Position numbers and translations under genes: made by a program. From contig JADJCK010000003.1 in NCBI GenBank assembly GCA_016703265.1, forward strand, positions 1 to 64,000: 64,000 nucleotides of DNA, given 5' to 3'. Below the pieces are notes generated by a model. It made no database searches. It worked only from the letters and a program-made list of their open reading frames with translations, and was not told where the DNA came from. Below, piece after piece: positions 1 through 11,040 of the stretch (positions within the stretch are counted from its first letter, which is position 1; each line of letters opens with the position of its first letter). Origin of the DNA: a bacterium. GTDB taxonomy: Bacteria > Krumholzibacteriota > Krumholzibacteriia > LZORAL124-64-63.

Positions 1-1095
1 GGTGCCCATTGAGTGGCCATCCGCGTGCCCGACGGCTTCATCAGCGCCTTTGCCAACGGCGGCGCATCGACGTTTCGGAAGAACGACCCGAAGAACTGCC
101 TCTACTCGCCGGGCATCGGGAGTTCGCCGCCGCGCACTCTTCGCTGGTGGATATCGGCCGACGGTGCCTTCGACTGGAGCGCCGCTTTCCATCCCTGACA
201 GCGCAGCAGAAACGCTACGGCTACGCGCGTCTGGAGCCTGTTCCGGCGCGCGGCGCCCTCGCTGGCGCTCAGCCCCGACTACCACCGCGGCGTGCCCGGG
301 GCCGAGCCCTACCCGCTGTTCATCAGGCCCGACCGCAAGCTGAGCCTGAACGACGTCTTCGCCCTCATGCGTGACCACTACGAAGGCACCGACTACGACA
401 TGTCCCGCGGGCTCGACGCCGGACCGTGGGGCTACCCGTTGCGCACGCGCCCCATGGGCTTCACGGTTGACGACACCGCCTACACCTGGGAGCGCCCGAT
501 CTCGACACAGCAGACCGGCTTCTCGATGGTCACGCAGGCGCGGCATTTCCTGCCGGACGCCGTGGGCGGCGTGACCTGGTACGGTCTGGATGACACCGAT
601 TTCACCTGCTACACACCGCTCTACTGCGGGATAACCGCCGTGCCACCCTCGTACGCGACGGGCTCACTGCGGCAGTTCACCTGGCATTCGCCCTGGTGGG
701 TGTTCAACTTCGTCTCCAACTACGCCGCGCTACGTGCAGGACATGATCGTCGACGTGCGCCACCAGCAGGCGTCGGTCGAAGTCGATACCTGGCGCTGCA
801 GCCGGCGTGGAGCAGACCGCGGCCGCGCTCTTCCAGGCGAGCGATCCGGAACTGGCGGCGATCTGCTTGACCAACTTCTCGGTCCTGCACGCCGAGGGAA
901 CTGGTGCGCACCTGGCGTGCCCTCGGCGAGCACCTGCTGACGACCTACAACGACGGCTACATCCAGGGTGAACCCGGCGACCCGCGGGAAACAGGCTATC
1001 CTGCCCCGTGGCTGCGCGAAGTCATCCGGCGCGATCCCGGCAGGCTGCGGCTGCCGGCAGACACCACGCCCGTCGCCGAACCGAAGGACTACTAG
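1..1095 (+). pseudogene. C69-family dipeptidase, 5'-partial and broken by many frameshifts
   Basis: Pieces in all three forward frames join into a peptidase family C69 (PepD-like) protein. They run from a PDGFISAFAN segment near base 25, through RPDRKLSLNDVFALMRDHYE and a YDMSRGLDAGPWGYP stretch (about 320-440) and the QQTGFSMVTQ segment, to a C-terminal LLTTYNDGYI region that stops at 1095. The N-terminal catalytic cysteine lies upstream of the window. Family members cleave dipeptides and usually carry a signal peptide. At least six reading-frame changes are needed, several compensating within 30-60 bases. Conservation resumes at full strength after each shift, which fits base errors better than old decay. 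It lies just upstream of an equally broken alkaline phosphatase in the same orientation. The family assignment is fairly secure; whether the gene is alive cannot be judged. Confidence 0.7.
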
Positions 1096-2434
1096 ATGCG
1101 AACGACACCCGCCGGCGTGCTGTTGCTTCTCATGCGAGCGTTTGCCGACCGTGGCCTCCACGACCTTTGCCGCACAGCCCGCGGGACATCATCCTCATGA
1201 TCGCCGACGGCTGCGGCTTCAATCACCTGCGCGCCGGTTCATTCTGGCGCGATGACGCCGACCTGTTCACCGACTGGACCGACCTGCCGGTGAGCCTGGC
1301 CGTGAGCACCTATGCCGAGGGCGGCGGCTACGACCCCGAACAGAACTGGATCGAGGGACCCTCGGCGCGGCCGGCCACCGATTCGGCGGCCGCCATCACC
1401 GCATTGACCACCGGTCGCAAGACGATCAATGGGCACCTGGCGGTGGACCCCGCGGGCGCTCCGATCCTCACGATCGTCCAGGCGATGGAACGCGGCGGAA
1501 GATCGACCGGGCTGGTGACCAGCGTGCAGATCGCGCACGCCACGCCTGCCGGCTGCGTCGTCAACGGCGAGGATCGCGGCCGCTACCTCGAGATCTCCAC
1601 CGAACAGCTGACGCGCAGCGGGCTCGACGTGCTCATGGGCGCGGGCCACCCGCTGTTCGACCGGCAGGGCCTGCCGGCAAAGAAGAGCGACTACCGCTAT
1701 GTGGGCGGCGAGGACACCTGGCAGGGCCTGCTGGCGGGCACCGTGGGCGGCGATGCCGACGGCGACGGCTGGCCCGACCCGTGGCGCCTCGTCGAGGAAC
1801 CGGCCGCGTTCGCCGCCTGGCCGAGGGTCCGGCGCCCGCGCGGGTGCTCGGCGTGGCGCGCGTGCGCGAGACCCTGCAGCAACAGCGGCCCGGCGACAGG
1901 CAGGCGGCGCCGTTCGCCGAACCGCTGCTGACCGGCGTGCCGTCGCTGACGGACATGGCCCGCGGCGCCCTCAACGTGCTGGACGCCGATCCGGACGGCT
2001 TCTTCCTGATGATCGAGGGCGGCGCCGTCGACTGGGCCGCGCACGATAACCAGCCCGGGCGGCTGGTCGAGGAAGTGGTTGGCTTTGCCGAGGCGGTGGC
2101 CGCCGTGCGGCGGTGGATCGACGCGAACGGCGGCTGGGAGCGAAACCTGCTGCTCATCACCGCCGATCACGAGACCGGTTACCTGACCGGTCCATCACCA
2201 GCCGAGGACCCGCCGGCTTCCCCGCCGCCCTCCCCTGCTGCGCCGCGGCGCCGGGAATCTGCCCGGACTGGAGTTCCATTCCCGGAACCACGCAATGCTG
2301 GTGCCTGCCCCTGGCGGCGCCGGGGCGGCAACGAACGCCTGCCGGGGCTGGCCGGACACCGCGATCCGGTGCGTGGGCCCTATCTCGACAACACGGCTAT
2401 CGGGTTGCTGCTGCAGGACTTGGCGGCCCGCTAA
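1096..2434 (+). pseudogene. Alkaline phosphatase (PhoA superfamily), frameshifted
   Basis: A start codon at 1096 opens a hydrophobic leader (TPAGVLLLL). The frame then changes before the conserved metal-binding segment DIILMIADGCG. The catalytic serine motif PATDSAAAITAL and the following TTGRKT are intact, as are the late metal-ligand motifs IEGGAVDWAAHDN and TADHETGYL. The C-terminus PYLDNTAIGLLLQDL ends at 2434. Frames change near 1170, near 1825 (after AAFAAWP) and twice between about 2195 and 2340. PhoA-type enzymes hydrolyse phosphomonoesters outside the cytoplasm using two zinc ions and magnesium. All catalytic signatures are present, so the intact gene is probably a normal secreted phosphatase obscured by sequence errors. 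A DGDGWPD stretch may bind calcium. Confidence 0.75.
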
Positions 2435-2474
2435 CCGTCGCCGGGGCGCTGGCGGCGGCGCTCTCCGGGGCGCG

Positions 2475-2504
2475 TTGGCACCTTTTAACCAACTGTGATA
2501 TAAT
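2475..2504 (+). promoter_or_regulatory. Sigma-70-type promoter with extended -10
   Basis: A -35 box TTGGCA (2475-2480) and a perfect -10 box TATAAT (2499-2504) are separated by 18 bases, with a TG one base upstream of the -10 (extended -10). It lies in a locally AT-rich patch of otherwise GC-rich DNA, 72 bases upstream of the lipoprotein gene at 2577. It probably drives that gene and the metalloprotease gene behind it. Confidence 0.7.
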
Positions 2505-2576
2505 CTTGCATTGCATCCGCCCGGGCAGCGCGCCGGCGCCTGCCCGTGAACCCTTATCGAGGAGCCGGACCCGACC

Positions 2577-2951
2577 ATGTACACTCGCCCCCGACTGCTT
2601 TCAGGCCTGCCGGGCTTTTGCCTGTTGCTGGGCGCCTGCGGCGCCCTGGCTGCCGAGCCGACTCCCGCGAGCCGGCCCGCTGTGGCGTCCACGCCCGTTG
2701 CCACGGCCGGCGCCGGCGCCGCTGAACCGGCCGCCGCCCATCCCATCGCCCTGCGTGACGAGGCGTCACTCGTGGTGACCGTGCATCCGGACGGATCACG
2801 TTCGGCGGTGCTGGACGACAGCTTCATGTCGACCAGCGTAGCGCGGATCGACGCCGAGGGTCGCATCGTCATCGGCTGCGTGAGCACACGCGAAGAGTAC
2901 GACGCCTTCTTCGCCGCCGAAGCCCTGCCCGACGGCCCGGAGGTGCGCTGA
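2577..2951 (+). CDS. Small putative lipoprotein, function unknown
   Basis: A 124-residue protein with an N-terminal hydrophobic segment ending in a lipobox-like LLGAC (cysteine near residue 21), suggesting export and lipidation. An Ala/Pro/Thr-rich linker (about residues 24-58) leads to a compact C-terminal domain. That domain includes a VVTVHPDGSRSAVLDDSF segment and ends at GPEVR. I do not recognise a named family. Its stop codon is 2 bases before the start of the metalloprotease gene, so the two are almost certainly co-transcribed from the promoter at 2475-2504. A role connected with the protease, for example as chaperone or inhibitor, is only a guess from position. Confidence 0.75.
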   Translation: MYTRPRLLSGLPGFCLLLGACGALAAEPTPASRPAVASTPVATAGAGAAEPAAAHPIALRDEASLVVTVHPDGSRSAVLDDSFMSTSVARIDAEGRIVIGCVSTREEYDAFFAAEALPDGPEVR

Positions 2952-2953
2952 AG

Positions 2954-4663
2954 ATGAAGAACATCATCCTGCGGGCGCCCCTGCTCGCGCTCGTCGCGTT
3001 GTTGGGCCTGGGCCTGGCCGCACCGGCCGGGGCCGCCACCATCACCATCGTGAACGCCGACGGCGCCGGCGAGGGGTTCAACGACCCCACGCCCGTGGCG
3101 CAGGTCGGCGGCAATACGGGCACGACGCGCGGCCAGCAGCGGCTGATCGCGTTCCAGTTCGCGGCCGACGTGTGGGGCGCGATCCTGCCCAGCACCGTCA
3201 CGATCAAGATCACCGCCTCGTTCGATCCGCTCACCTGCACGTCGACCAGCGCCGTGCTGGGCTCGGCCGGAGCGCGGCAGGCGTTCTGGGATTTCGCCGG
3301 CGCCCCGCAGGCGTCGACGGTGTATCCGGTCGCCCTGGCGAACAAGCTGGCCGGCGTCGACCTGGCGCCCGGCGCCTCGAACTCGAGCGCCGACGACATC
3401 CAGGCGCGCTTCAACGTCAGTGTCGATGATGCCACCTGCCTGGGTACCTCGGGCTGGTACTACGGTCTTGACGGCAACAACGGCGCCGACATCGACCTGG
3501 TCGTGGTGCTGCTCCACGAGTTCGGCCACGGACTGGGCTTCGCCAGCTTCGTCAACAGCTCGACGGGCAGCCTGTTCAACGGCCTGCAGGACGTCTACTC
3601 GCAGTTCCTGTTCGACAACACGGTCGGGCTCCACTGGCCCGACATGACCAACGGGCAGCGCGCCGCCTCGGCCATCAACCCTCTGAACGTGGTCTTCACC
3701 GGGCCGCAGGCCGTCAACGATGCGGGCAACCTGCTCGGCTATGCCTCGGAACTGCTGGTCAGCGCGCCGGCGAACGTGGCCGGTTCGTACTTCGTGGGCG
3801 ATGCCTCGTTCGGCCCGACGGTTGCCAGCAGCCCGGTCAGCGGCGATGTCGTCCTGGTGGTCGACAGCACCATCCCGACGGCCGACGGCTGCGAGGCGAT
3901 CACGAACGCGGCGGCACTTGCCGGAAACATTGCGCTGATCGACCGCGGCATCTGCTCGTTCGCGGCCAAGGTGCAGGCGGCGCAGGACGCCGGCGCCATC
4001 GGCGTCATCGTCGTCAACAACGTGGCCGGCCCCGCCGCGAGCATGGGCGGCGCCAGCGCCACAATCACGATCCCCTCGATCATGGTCAGCCAGGCCGACG
4101 GCAACCTGCTCAAGGCGGAACTGGCCAACGGGCTGTTCGCCTCGATCCAGACCAGCGCCACCCGGCGGGCGGGCACCGACGACCTTGGCCGTCCGCTCGT
4201 CTACACGCCGAACCCGCTGCAGCAGGGATCGTCGGTGTCGCACTGGGACGTCAGCGCCCTGCCCAACCTGTTGATGGAACCGGCGATCAACAGCGACCTC
4301 GCCCACAACGGCGTGGACCTGACGCTGGCGGCCTTCCGCGACCTCGGCTGGTTCTTCGGCGCCTCGCCGGTGCCGGGAGCCGGCTCGCGCTGGGCGCTGC
4401 GCCAGAACGCGCCGAATCCGTTCAATCCCAGCACGACCATCAGCTTCACGCTGGCCGAGGCCGGTGCCACCGAACTGCAGGTGTTCAACGTGCGCGGGCA
4501 GAACGTGCGCAAGCTGGTGGCCGGCGGCCTCGAGGCCGGCGACCACAGCGTCACCTGGGACGGGCGCGACGACAGCGGCGCGCGCGTGCCCTCGGGCGTG
4601 TACTTCTACAAGCTCACCTCGGGCAGCTTCGAAGGGCTGCAGCGCATGGTGCTGTTGAAGTAG
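2954..4663 (+). CDS. Secreted PA-domain zinc metalloprotease with FlgD-like C-terminal sorting domain
   Basis: A 569-residue secreted protein. A signal peptide ends near residue 27 (LAAPAGAA). The zinc-protease motif HEFGHGLGF lies at residues 188-196, matching HExxHxxGxxH-type enzymes in part. A protease-associated (PA) domain follows at about 285-400, with a CSFAAKVQAAQDAGAIGVIV segment typical of PA folds. The last 90 residues form a FlgD-Ig-like domain (NAPNPFNPSTTISFTL ... GVYFYKL) of the kind used as a C-terminal sorting signal in FCB-group bacteria. The third zinc ligand may be the histidine in DNTVGLHWPDM, an inference. It directly follows the small lipoprotein gene, and a strong hairpin ends the unit. 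No secretion-system genes are in the window. Confidence 0.88.
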   Translation: MKNIILRAPLLALVALLGLGLAAPAGAATITIVNADGAGEGFNDPTPVAQVGGNTGTTRGQQRLIAFQFAADVWGAILPSTVTIKITASFDPLTCTSTSAVLGSAGARQAFWDFAGAPQASTVYPVALANKLAGVDLAPGASNSSADDIQARFNVSVDDATCLGTSGWYYGLDGNNGADIDLVVVLLHEFGHGLGFASFVNSSTGSLFNGLQDVYSQFLFDNTVGLHWPDMTNGQRAASAINPLNVVFTGPQAVNDAGNLLGYASELLVSAPANVAGSYFVGDASFGPTVASSPVSGDVVLVVDSTIPTADGCEAITNAAALAGNIALIDRGICSFAAKVQAAQDAGAIGVIVVNNVAGPAASMGGASATITIPSIMVSQADGNLLKAELANGLFASIQTSATRRAGTDDLGRPLVYTPNPLQQGSSVSHWDVSALPNLLMEPAINSDLAHNGVDLTLAAFRDLGWFFGASPVPGAGSRWALRQNAPNPFNPSTTISFTLAEAGATELQVFNVRGQNVRKLVAGGLEAGDHSVTWDGRDDSGARVPSGVYFYKLTSGSFEGLQRMVLLK

Positions 4664-4687
4664 GTTCCGACACTGCCTGGAAAAGAT

Positions 4688-4723
4688 CGGGCCCGGCCGC
4701 CGCAAGGCAGCCGGGCCCGTTCT
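4688..4723. terminator. Bidirectional hairpin terminator
   Basis: Perfect 10-bp arms CGGGCCCGGC (4688-4697) and GCCGGGCCCG (4710-4719) enclose a 12-base loop, with TTCT on the right and an A-run (AAAAGAT) on the left. It lies between the convergent metalloprotease (+) and ABM monooxygenase (-) genes and can serve both. Confidence 0.75.
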
Positions 4724-4741
4724 CCTGAAGGGCATCCCGGA

Positions 4742-5053
4742 TCAGACGCGGCAGCCCTCGCGCCAGTAGGTGATCTCCGGCGCCCCGGCCATGAACCCGC
4801 CCGCGCGCGCCTTGAAGGCCTGGATGTGCGGCGTCTGCAGGTGGGGCCCGGCGTAGGCCTCGCGGCTGGTCCAGGTCTCGAGCAGCGTGAAGTCGCAGGG
4901 GTCCTCGTCGCGCTGCACGATGATGATGCCGGTGCAGTCGCGCTCCTCGCGGCGCACGACGGCCACCAGCGCCGCCAGCTCGCGCAGGGCCGTCTCCGCC
5001 TGCCCGGGCTGGGCACGGTAGCGGATGATGACGTGGATGTCGGTCGGGTTCAT
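4742..5053 (-). CDS. Antibiotic biosynthesis monooxygenase (ABM/YgiN-like) protein
   Basis: A 103-residue single-domain protein of the ABM dimeric alpha/beta-barrel family. The opening HVIIRYRAQPGQAETALREL, the CTGIIIVQRDEDP core and the FTLLETWTSREAY motif follow the family pattern. Members include quinol monooxygenases such as YgiN and haem-degrading enzymes, but many have no known substrate. No catalytic assignment can be made from sequence alone. The gene stands alone on the minus strand and shares the terminator at 4688-4723 with the metalloprotease. The ATG at 5053 lies after a weak GAG-rich ribosome site. Confidence 0.85.
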   Translation of the reverse strand: MNPTDIHVIIRYRAQPGQAETALRELAALVAVVRREERDCTGIIIVQRDEDPCDFTLLETWTSREAYAGPHLQTPHIQAFKARAGGFMAGAPEITYWREGCRV

Positions 5054-5205
5054 CTCGGGCTCCCGGGTTGGTGGGCGGCGGGCAGTGAGCGTTCAATCTC
5101 GGCGCAGGCCGGCCGGTCGGCAAGGCTGCGGTCGCTTGCCGCCGGAGGCGCCCCACCTTATCGTGACGCCAGCCCACATCACCCAACACAATAGTGGGAG
5201 TTGCC

Positions 5206-5547
5206 ATGGACATGGACCGCCGCGCTTTCCTCAAGAATGCCGGCCTGGTTTCGACCTGGCTGGGCATTTCCATCGTCCTGCAGGCCTGCGGAGACGACAG
5301 CAATCCGGGTACGCCGAACAATGGCGACGTGGCCGGCGCCATCAGCGCCAACCACGGGCACTCCGTCAAGATCACCGAGGCGCAGCTCATGGCCGGGGGC
5401 GCCGTCAACCTGACCCTCACCGGCGGCGGGCACGCGCACGCCGTGTCGCTGACGTCGGGCGAGGTCGGACAGATCGGCGCCGGTAACCAGGTGTCGAAAC
5501 TCACCACGACCACGGATACGCACGAGCACACCGTCACCTTCAACTGA
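5206..5547 (+). CDS. Small exported His-rich protein with Tat-like/lipobox leader
   Basis: The ATG at 5206 is chosen because GGGAG sits 5 bases upstream; a GTG at 5194 lies before that site. The 113-residue product starts MDMDRRAFLKNAG, a twin-arginine-like leader, followed by a hydrophobic stretch and LQACGDD, a possible lipidation site. The mature part is rich in spaced histidines (NHGHS, GGGHAHAV, DTHEHTVTFN) in a beta-type sequence, which suggests metal binding on the cell surface or in the periplasm. I know similar HAH/HEH repeats only from uncharacterised proteins, so no function is given. Transcription is away from the ABM gene. Confidence 0.75.
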   Translation: MDMDRRAFLKNAGLVSTWLGISIVLQACGDDSNPGTPNNGDVAGAISANHGHSVKITEAQLMAGGAVNLTLTGGGHAHAVSLTSGEVGQIGAGNQVSKLTTTTDTHEHTVTFN

Positions 5548-5746
5548 CGGGCCGGTGGCCCGGAACTTGCCGTTGGGATCGACAGGACCGTCGGCGCCCG
5601 GCGCCCTCGGTTTCCATGTCATTGGCGCAAAACAGGTTGAAAACCCCGCGGGCGGGTGCCGTCCAGCGTCCGGGGGCCGATTCCGGCACCGATTGGCCGG
5701 AACCTTTCCGCCATTGCGCCGCCGGTTCCGACGAAAGCGGTGGGCC

Positions 5747-7793
<2,047 letters not shown>

Positions 7794-7800
7794 CAATGAC

Positions 7801-8478
7801 GTGCGCCGCACACGCCTGACCCTGCTGGCCGCGCTCGCGGCGCCGACCCTGCTCGGCGCCATCGGCGTGCACGGCCTCGGGAGCCTGCCGGCGACATTCC
7901 TGCTCTACGCCGCGGGCGGCTGCGTGCTCGTCCCGTGGCTGCTGTTGGGTGCGCGGTTCCCTGCGGGACGCGGCGGCCTGCCCTTCGCACCGAAGGCTGC
8001 GCGCGTGTGGCGCGGCGAGGTGGCGCTCGCGGTGCTGTTCGGGCCGGTCTTCCTGGCGATCTACGCCGGGGTGCGGCCGTGGCTGGGACCGATCTCCGAC
8101 TACCGGACCCGCGCCGCAGCGCTGGGCCTGGACCTGGGCGAGCCCTTCGCCTGGCTGCTGCTGTTCGCGGTCTTCAATCCCTGGCTCGAGGAATGGTGGT
8201 GGCGCGGGCAGGCCACGCCGCGCTGCAGCGCTGCGTTCGGCCGCGGTCCCGGCCTGGCCCTGGTGACCGGCGCCTTCGCCGCCTGGCACATGGTGCTGCT
8301 GGGCGCGCTGTTCCCGTGGCCGCTGATGCTGGCGCGCGTGGTGCTGATCGCCGCGGCATCGCTGTTGTGGTCGCACCTGGCGCTGGCGCGCGGCAGTTGG
8401 CGCGCAACCTGGGTCGCGCACCTGGCAGCCGACCTGGCGATGGTGGCGCTGTTCGTGCTCGTGGTGATGCCGCGCTGA
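7801..8478 (+). CDS. CPBP-family intramembrane metalloprotease (5' end uncertain)
   Basis: A hydrophobic protein with several membrane segments and the three CPBP (CAAX protease/bacteriocin-processing) motifs. These are EEWWWRG (EExxxR) near the middle, FAAWHMVLLG (FxxxH) and HLAADLA near the C-terminus, which together form the metal-binding active site. The true substrate is unknown; family members cleave prenylated or other membrane proteins or act in bacteriocin immunity. The GTG at 7801 is the first reasonable start after the A-free tract (TTG at 7789 is an alternative). The real start may be buried in the tract. It ends at 8478. Confidence 0.8.
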   Translation: MRRTRLTLLAALAAPTLLGAIGVHGLGSLPATFLLYAAGGCVLVPWLLLGARFPAGRGGLPFAPKAARVWRGEVALAVLFGPVFLAIYAGVRPWLGPISDYRTRAAALGLDLGEPFAWLLLFAVFNPWLEEWWWRGQATPRCSAAFGRGPGLALVTGAFAAWHMVLLGALFPWPLMLARVVLIAAASLLWSHLALARGSWRATWVAHLAADLAMVALFVLVVMPR

Positions 8479-8485
8479 TCCGCCG

Positions 8486-8608
8486 CTAGCGCAGCAAGGT
8501 CAGGCGCGTTGTCGAGAGGGCGCCGCCCGCCTCCAGCCGCGCCAGGTACGTACCCGAGGGCAGGGCCCTTCCGGCCGTATCCAGGCCGCGCCAGGCCACC
8601 TCGTTGCG
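8486..8608 (-). pseudogene. Orphan C-terminal sorting-domain remnant (FlgD-Ig-like)
   Basis: Reading leftwards on the minus strand to a TAG stop at 8486, the frame gives NEVAWRGLDTAGRALPSGTY followed by LARLEAGG and TRLTLLR. This is the same FlgD-Ig-like C-terminal signature as on the metalloprotease at 2954. No open frame of a carrier protein continues upstream; the frame reads Arg/Leu-rich nonsense until it meets the isocitrate dehydrogenase stop at 8697. It is either the tail of a deleted secreted protein or a gene whose body was lost or shifted by a sequence error. The remaining bases of the 8479-8696 gap show nothing else. Confidence 0.6.
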
Positions 8609-8696
8609 GGGGCGTAACCTACCAGGCCGCAAAGCAAGCCGCCGGCATCGTACCGGCGGCCGTCCTGATCGCTCGTTCGTCCGGGTGCGGCAGGCC

Positions 8697-10925
8697 CTAC
8701 ACCAGCCCGTCGATCACCGCGTTGAACGTGGCGCTCGGCCGCATCGCGCGGCCCGCCTTCTCGTCGCTGGGATGGTAGTAGCCGCCGATGTCGGCGGGCT
8801 TGCCCTGCGCCGCCAGCAGCTCGCCGGCGATCTTCGCCTCGTTCTCCGCCAGCACCTTCGCCACCGGCGCGAAGCGCGCCTTCAGTTCGGCATCCTTGTC
8901 CTGCGCCGCCAGCGCCTGGGCCCAGTACATGGCCAGGTAGAAGGTGGCGCCGCGGTTGTCGATTTCGTTCACCTTGCGGCTGGGGTAGCGCGCGTTCTCC
9001 AGGTAGGAGCCGATGGCCGTGTCGAGCGTCTCGGCCAGCAGCGCGGCGCGCGCGTTGCCGGTCGCGGCGATCTGTTCGAACGACGGCACCAGGGCGCAGT
9101 ACTCGCCCAGCGAATCCCAGCGCAGGTGGCCTTCCTGCAGGAACTGCTGCACATGCTTGGGAGCCGAGCCGCCGGCGCCCGTCTCGTACAGGCCGCCGCC
9201 GTTGAGCAACGGCACGATCGAGAGCATGCGGGCGCTGGTGCCCAGCTCGAGGATCGGGAACAGGTCGGTCAGGTAGTCACGAAGCACGTTGCCGGTGACC
9301 GAGATGGTGTTCTCGCCGCGGCGCGTGCGCACCAGCGTGAAGGCCATGGCGTCGGTCGGCTTCATGATCTGCAGGTCGAGGCCCTTCGTGTCGTGCAGCG
9401 GCAGGTAAGCGTTCACCTTGGCGATGATCTGCGCGTCGTGGCCGCGGGCCGCGTCGAGCCAGAAGATGGCCGGCGTGCCGGCGGCGCGGGCGCGCGTGAC
9501 GGCCAGCTTCACCCAGTCGCGGATGGCTTCGTCCTTCGTCTGGCACATGCGGAAGATGTCGCCCGGCTCCACCGCACGCTCCAGCAGCACCTTCCCGGCC
9601 TTGTCGATCACGCGCACCACGCCGTTGCCCGGGGCGATGAACGTCTTGTCGTGTGAGCCGTACTCCTCGGCCTTCTGGGCCATGAGGCCGACGTTGGCCA
9701 CCGCGCCCATCGTCGCCGGGTTGAACTGCCCGTTCTTCTGGGCGTCCTCGATGATGGCCTGGTAGATGGTCGCGTAGCAGCGATCCGGCACCATGGCGAC
9801 GGTGTCCTGCAGCTGGTCGTCGTTGTTCCACATACGGCCGCCGTCGCGCACGACGTTGGGCATCGAGGCGTCGACGATCACGTCGTTGGGCACGTGCAGG
9901 TTCGTGATGCCCTTGCGCGAGTCGACCATGGCGATGGCCGGGCGCGTGGCGTAAACGGCCTGGATGTCGGCCTCGATCTCGGCCTTCTTCGCCGCCGGCA
10001 GCCTGTCCAGCTTCTCGATGACGCCGGCCAGGCCGTTGTTCACGTTGGCGCCGATCTCCTTCAGGGTGCCGGCGTGCTTGTCCAGCGCGGCGGCGTAGAA
10101 CACCGAGACGGCGTGGCCGAACATCACCGGATCGGAGATCTTCATCATGGTGGCCTTGAGGTGCAGCGACAGCAGCGTGCCGTCGCGCTTGCACTCGTCG
10201 ATCGTCTTCGCGTAGAACGCGCGCAGGGCGGCCACGTTCATCACGGCGGCGTCGATGACCTCGCCCGGCAGCAGCCCCAGCCCCTCCTTGAGCACCTTCA
10301 CGTCGCCGGCGGCGCCGGTGTATTCGATGCGCACCTCGGTGGCGGCATCCATCGTGACGGAGATCTCGCTGCCGTAGAAGTCCTTCTCCGACATGTGCGC
10401 GACGCGCGCCTTCGAGCCTTCCTTCGGCCAGTCCTTCATCATGCGATGCGGGTTCTTCTGGGCGAACTTCTTGACCGAGGCGGCGGCGCGGCGGTCGGCG
10501 TTGCCCTCGCGCAGCACCGGGTTCACGGCCGAGCCCAGTACCTTGGTGAATCGCAGCTGCAGGGCTTTCTCGGCGTCGTTCTTCGGCTCTTCGGGATAGT
10601 TAGGGATGTCGTAGCCGTGCTCCTGCAGTTCCTTGATGGCGGCCTGCAGCTGCGGGATCGAGGCCGAGATGTTCGGCAGCTTGATGATGTTCGCCGTCGG
10701 CGACTTGGCCAGGTCGCCCAGGGCGGCCAGGGCATCGGGCAGCTTCTGCGCCGCCGTCAGCTTCTCGGGGAAGTTGGCGATGATGCGGCCGGACAGCGAG
10801 ATGTCCGACGCCTCGACGTCGATGCCGGTACCCCGGGTGTAGGCCTGGACGATGGGCAACAGGGCGTAGGTGGCCAGGGCGGGCGCTTCATCGATTTTCG
10901 TCCAGACGATCTTGGAGTTGGCCAT
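8697..10925 (-). CDS. icd: Monomeric NADP-dependent isocitrate dehydrogenase
   Basis: A 742-residue enzyme of the monomeric IDH family (usual length about 740), unrelated in size to the dimeric Icd. It decarboxylates isocitrate to 2-oxoglutarate with NADP in the TCA cycle. Typical segments are the start ANSKIVWTKIDEAPALATY, then SLSGRIIANFPE, NIIKLPNISASIPQL, SVKKFAQKNPHRMM, MVDSRKGITNLHVPNDVI, FIAPGNGVVRV and PSDEKAGRAMRPSATFNAVI. The ATG at 10925 is chosen over an upstream in-frame ATG because GAGGGA sits 6 bases before it and the family begins there. The gene stands alone between the sorting-domain remnant and a cytochrome gene. Confidence 0.96.
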   Translation of the reverse strand: MANSKIVWTKIDEAPALATYALLPIVQAYTRGTGIDVEASDISLSGRIIANFPEKLTAAQKLPDALAALGDLAKSPTANIIKLPNISASIPQLQAAIKELQEHGYDIPNYPEEPKNDAEKALQLRFTKVLGSAVNPVLREGNADRRAAASVKKFAQKNPHRMMKDWPKEGSKARVAHMSEKDFYGSEISVTMDAATEVRIEYTGAAGDVKVLKEGLGLLPGEVIDAAVMNVAALRAFYAKTIDECKRDGTLLSLHLKATMMKISDPVMFGHAVSVFYAAALDKHAGTLKEIGANVNNGLAGVIEKLDRLPAAKKAEIEADIQAVYATRPAIAMVDSRKGITNLHVPNDVIVDASMPNVVRDGGRMWNNDDQLQDTVAMVPDRCYATIYQAIIEDAQKNGQFNPATMGAVANVGLMAQKAEEYGSHDKTFIAPGNGVVRVIDKAGKVLLERAVEPGDIFRMCQTKDEAIRDWVKLAVTRARAAGTPAIFWLDAARGHDAQIIAKVNAYLPLHDTKGLDLQIMKPTDAMAFTLVRTRRGENTISVTGNVLRDYLTDLFPILELGTSARMLSIVPLLNGGGLYETGAGGSAPKHVQQFLQEGHLRWDSLGEYCALVPSFEQIAATGNARAALLAETLDTAIGSYLENARYPSRKVNEIDNRGATFYLAMYWAQALAAQDKDAELKARFAPVAKVLAENEAKIAGELLAAQGKPADIGGYYHPSDEKAGRAMRPSATFNAVIDGLV

Positions 10926-10991
10926 GGGTATCCCTCGGCTTGGCTGGGGTGGAGCAGGCGGCTGAACCGGCATTCTCAACTAAAATCATCC

Positions 10992-11028
10992 GGTGCCCGG
11001 GCGGAGTCAAGCCGCCCGCCCGGGCGCC
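10992..11028 (-). terminator. Hairpin terminator after the NapC/NirT-like cytochrome gene
   Basis: Arms GGTGCCCGGGCGG (10992-11004) and CCGCCCGGGCGCC (11016-11028) pair over 13 bp with one wobble. On the minus strand the hairpin is followed by GATTTTAG. It separates the cytochrome gene from the downstream icd gene. Confidence 0.65.
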
Positions 11029-11040
11029 GTGAGTCGTCGC

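Noticed and set aside
2195..4735. Antisense open frame of over 800 codons opposite the metalloprotease
   Set aside because: High-GC codon usage leaves antisense frames open; composition is Arg/Gly/His-rich and no motif is present. The same applies to the long opposite frames at 14039-16771, 21182-24316, 36817-39702 and 61147-63216.
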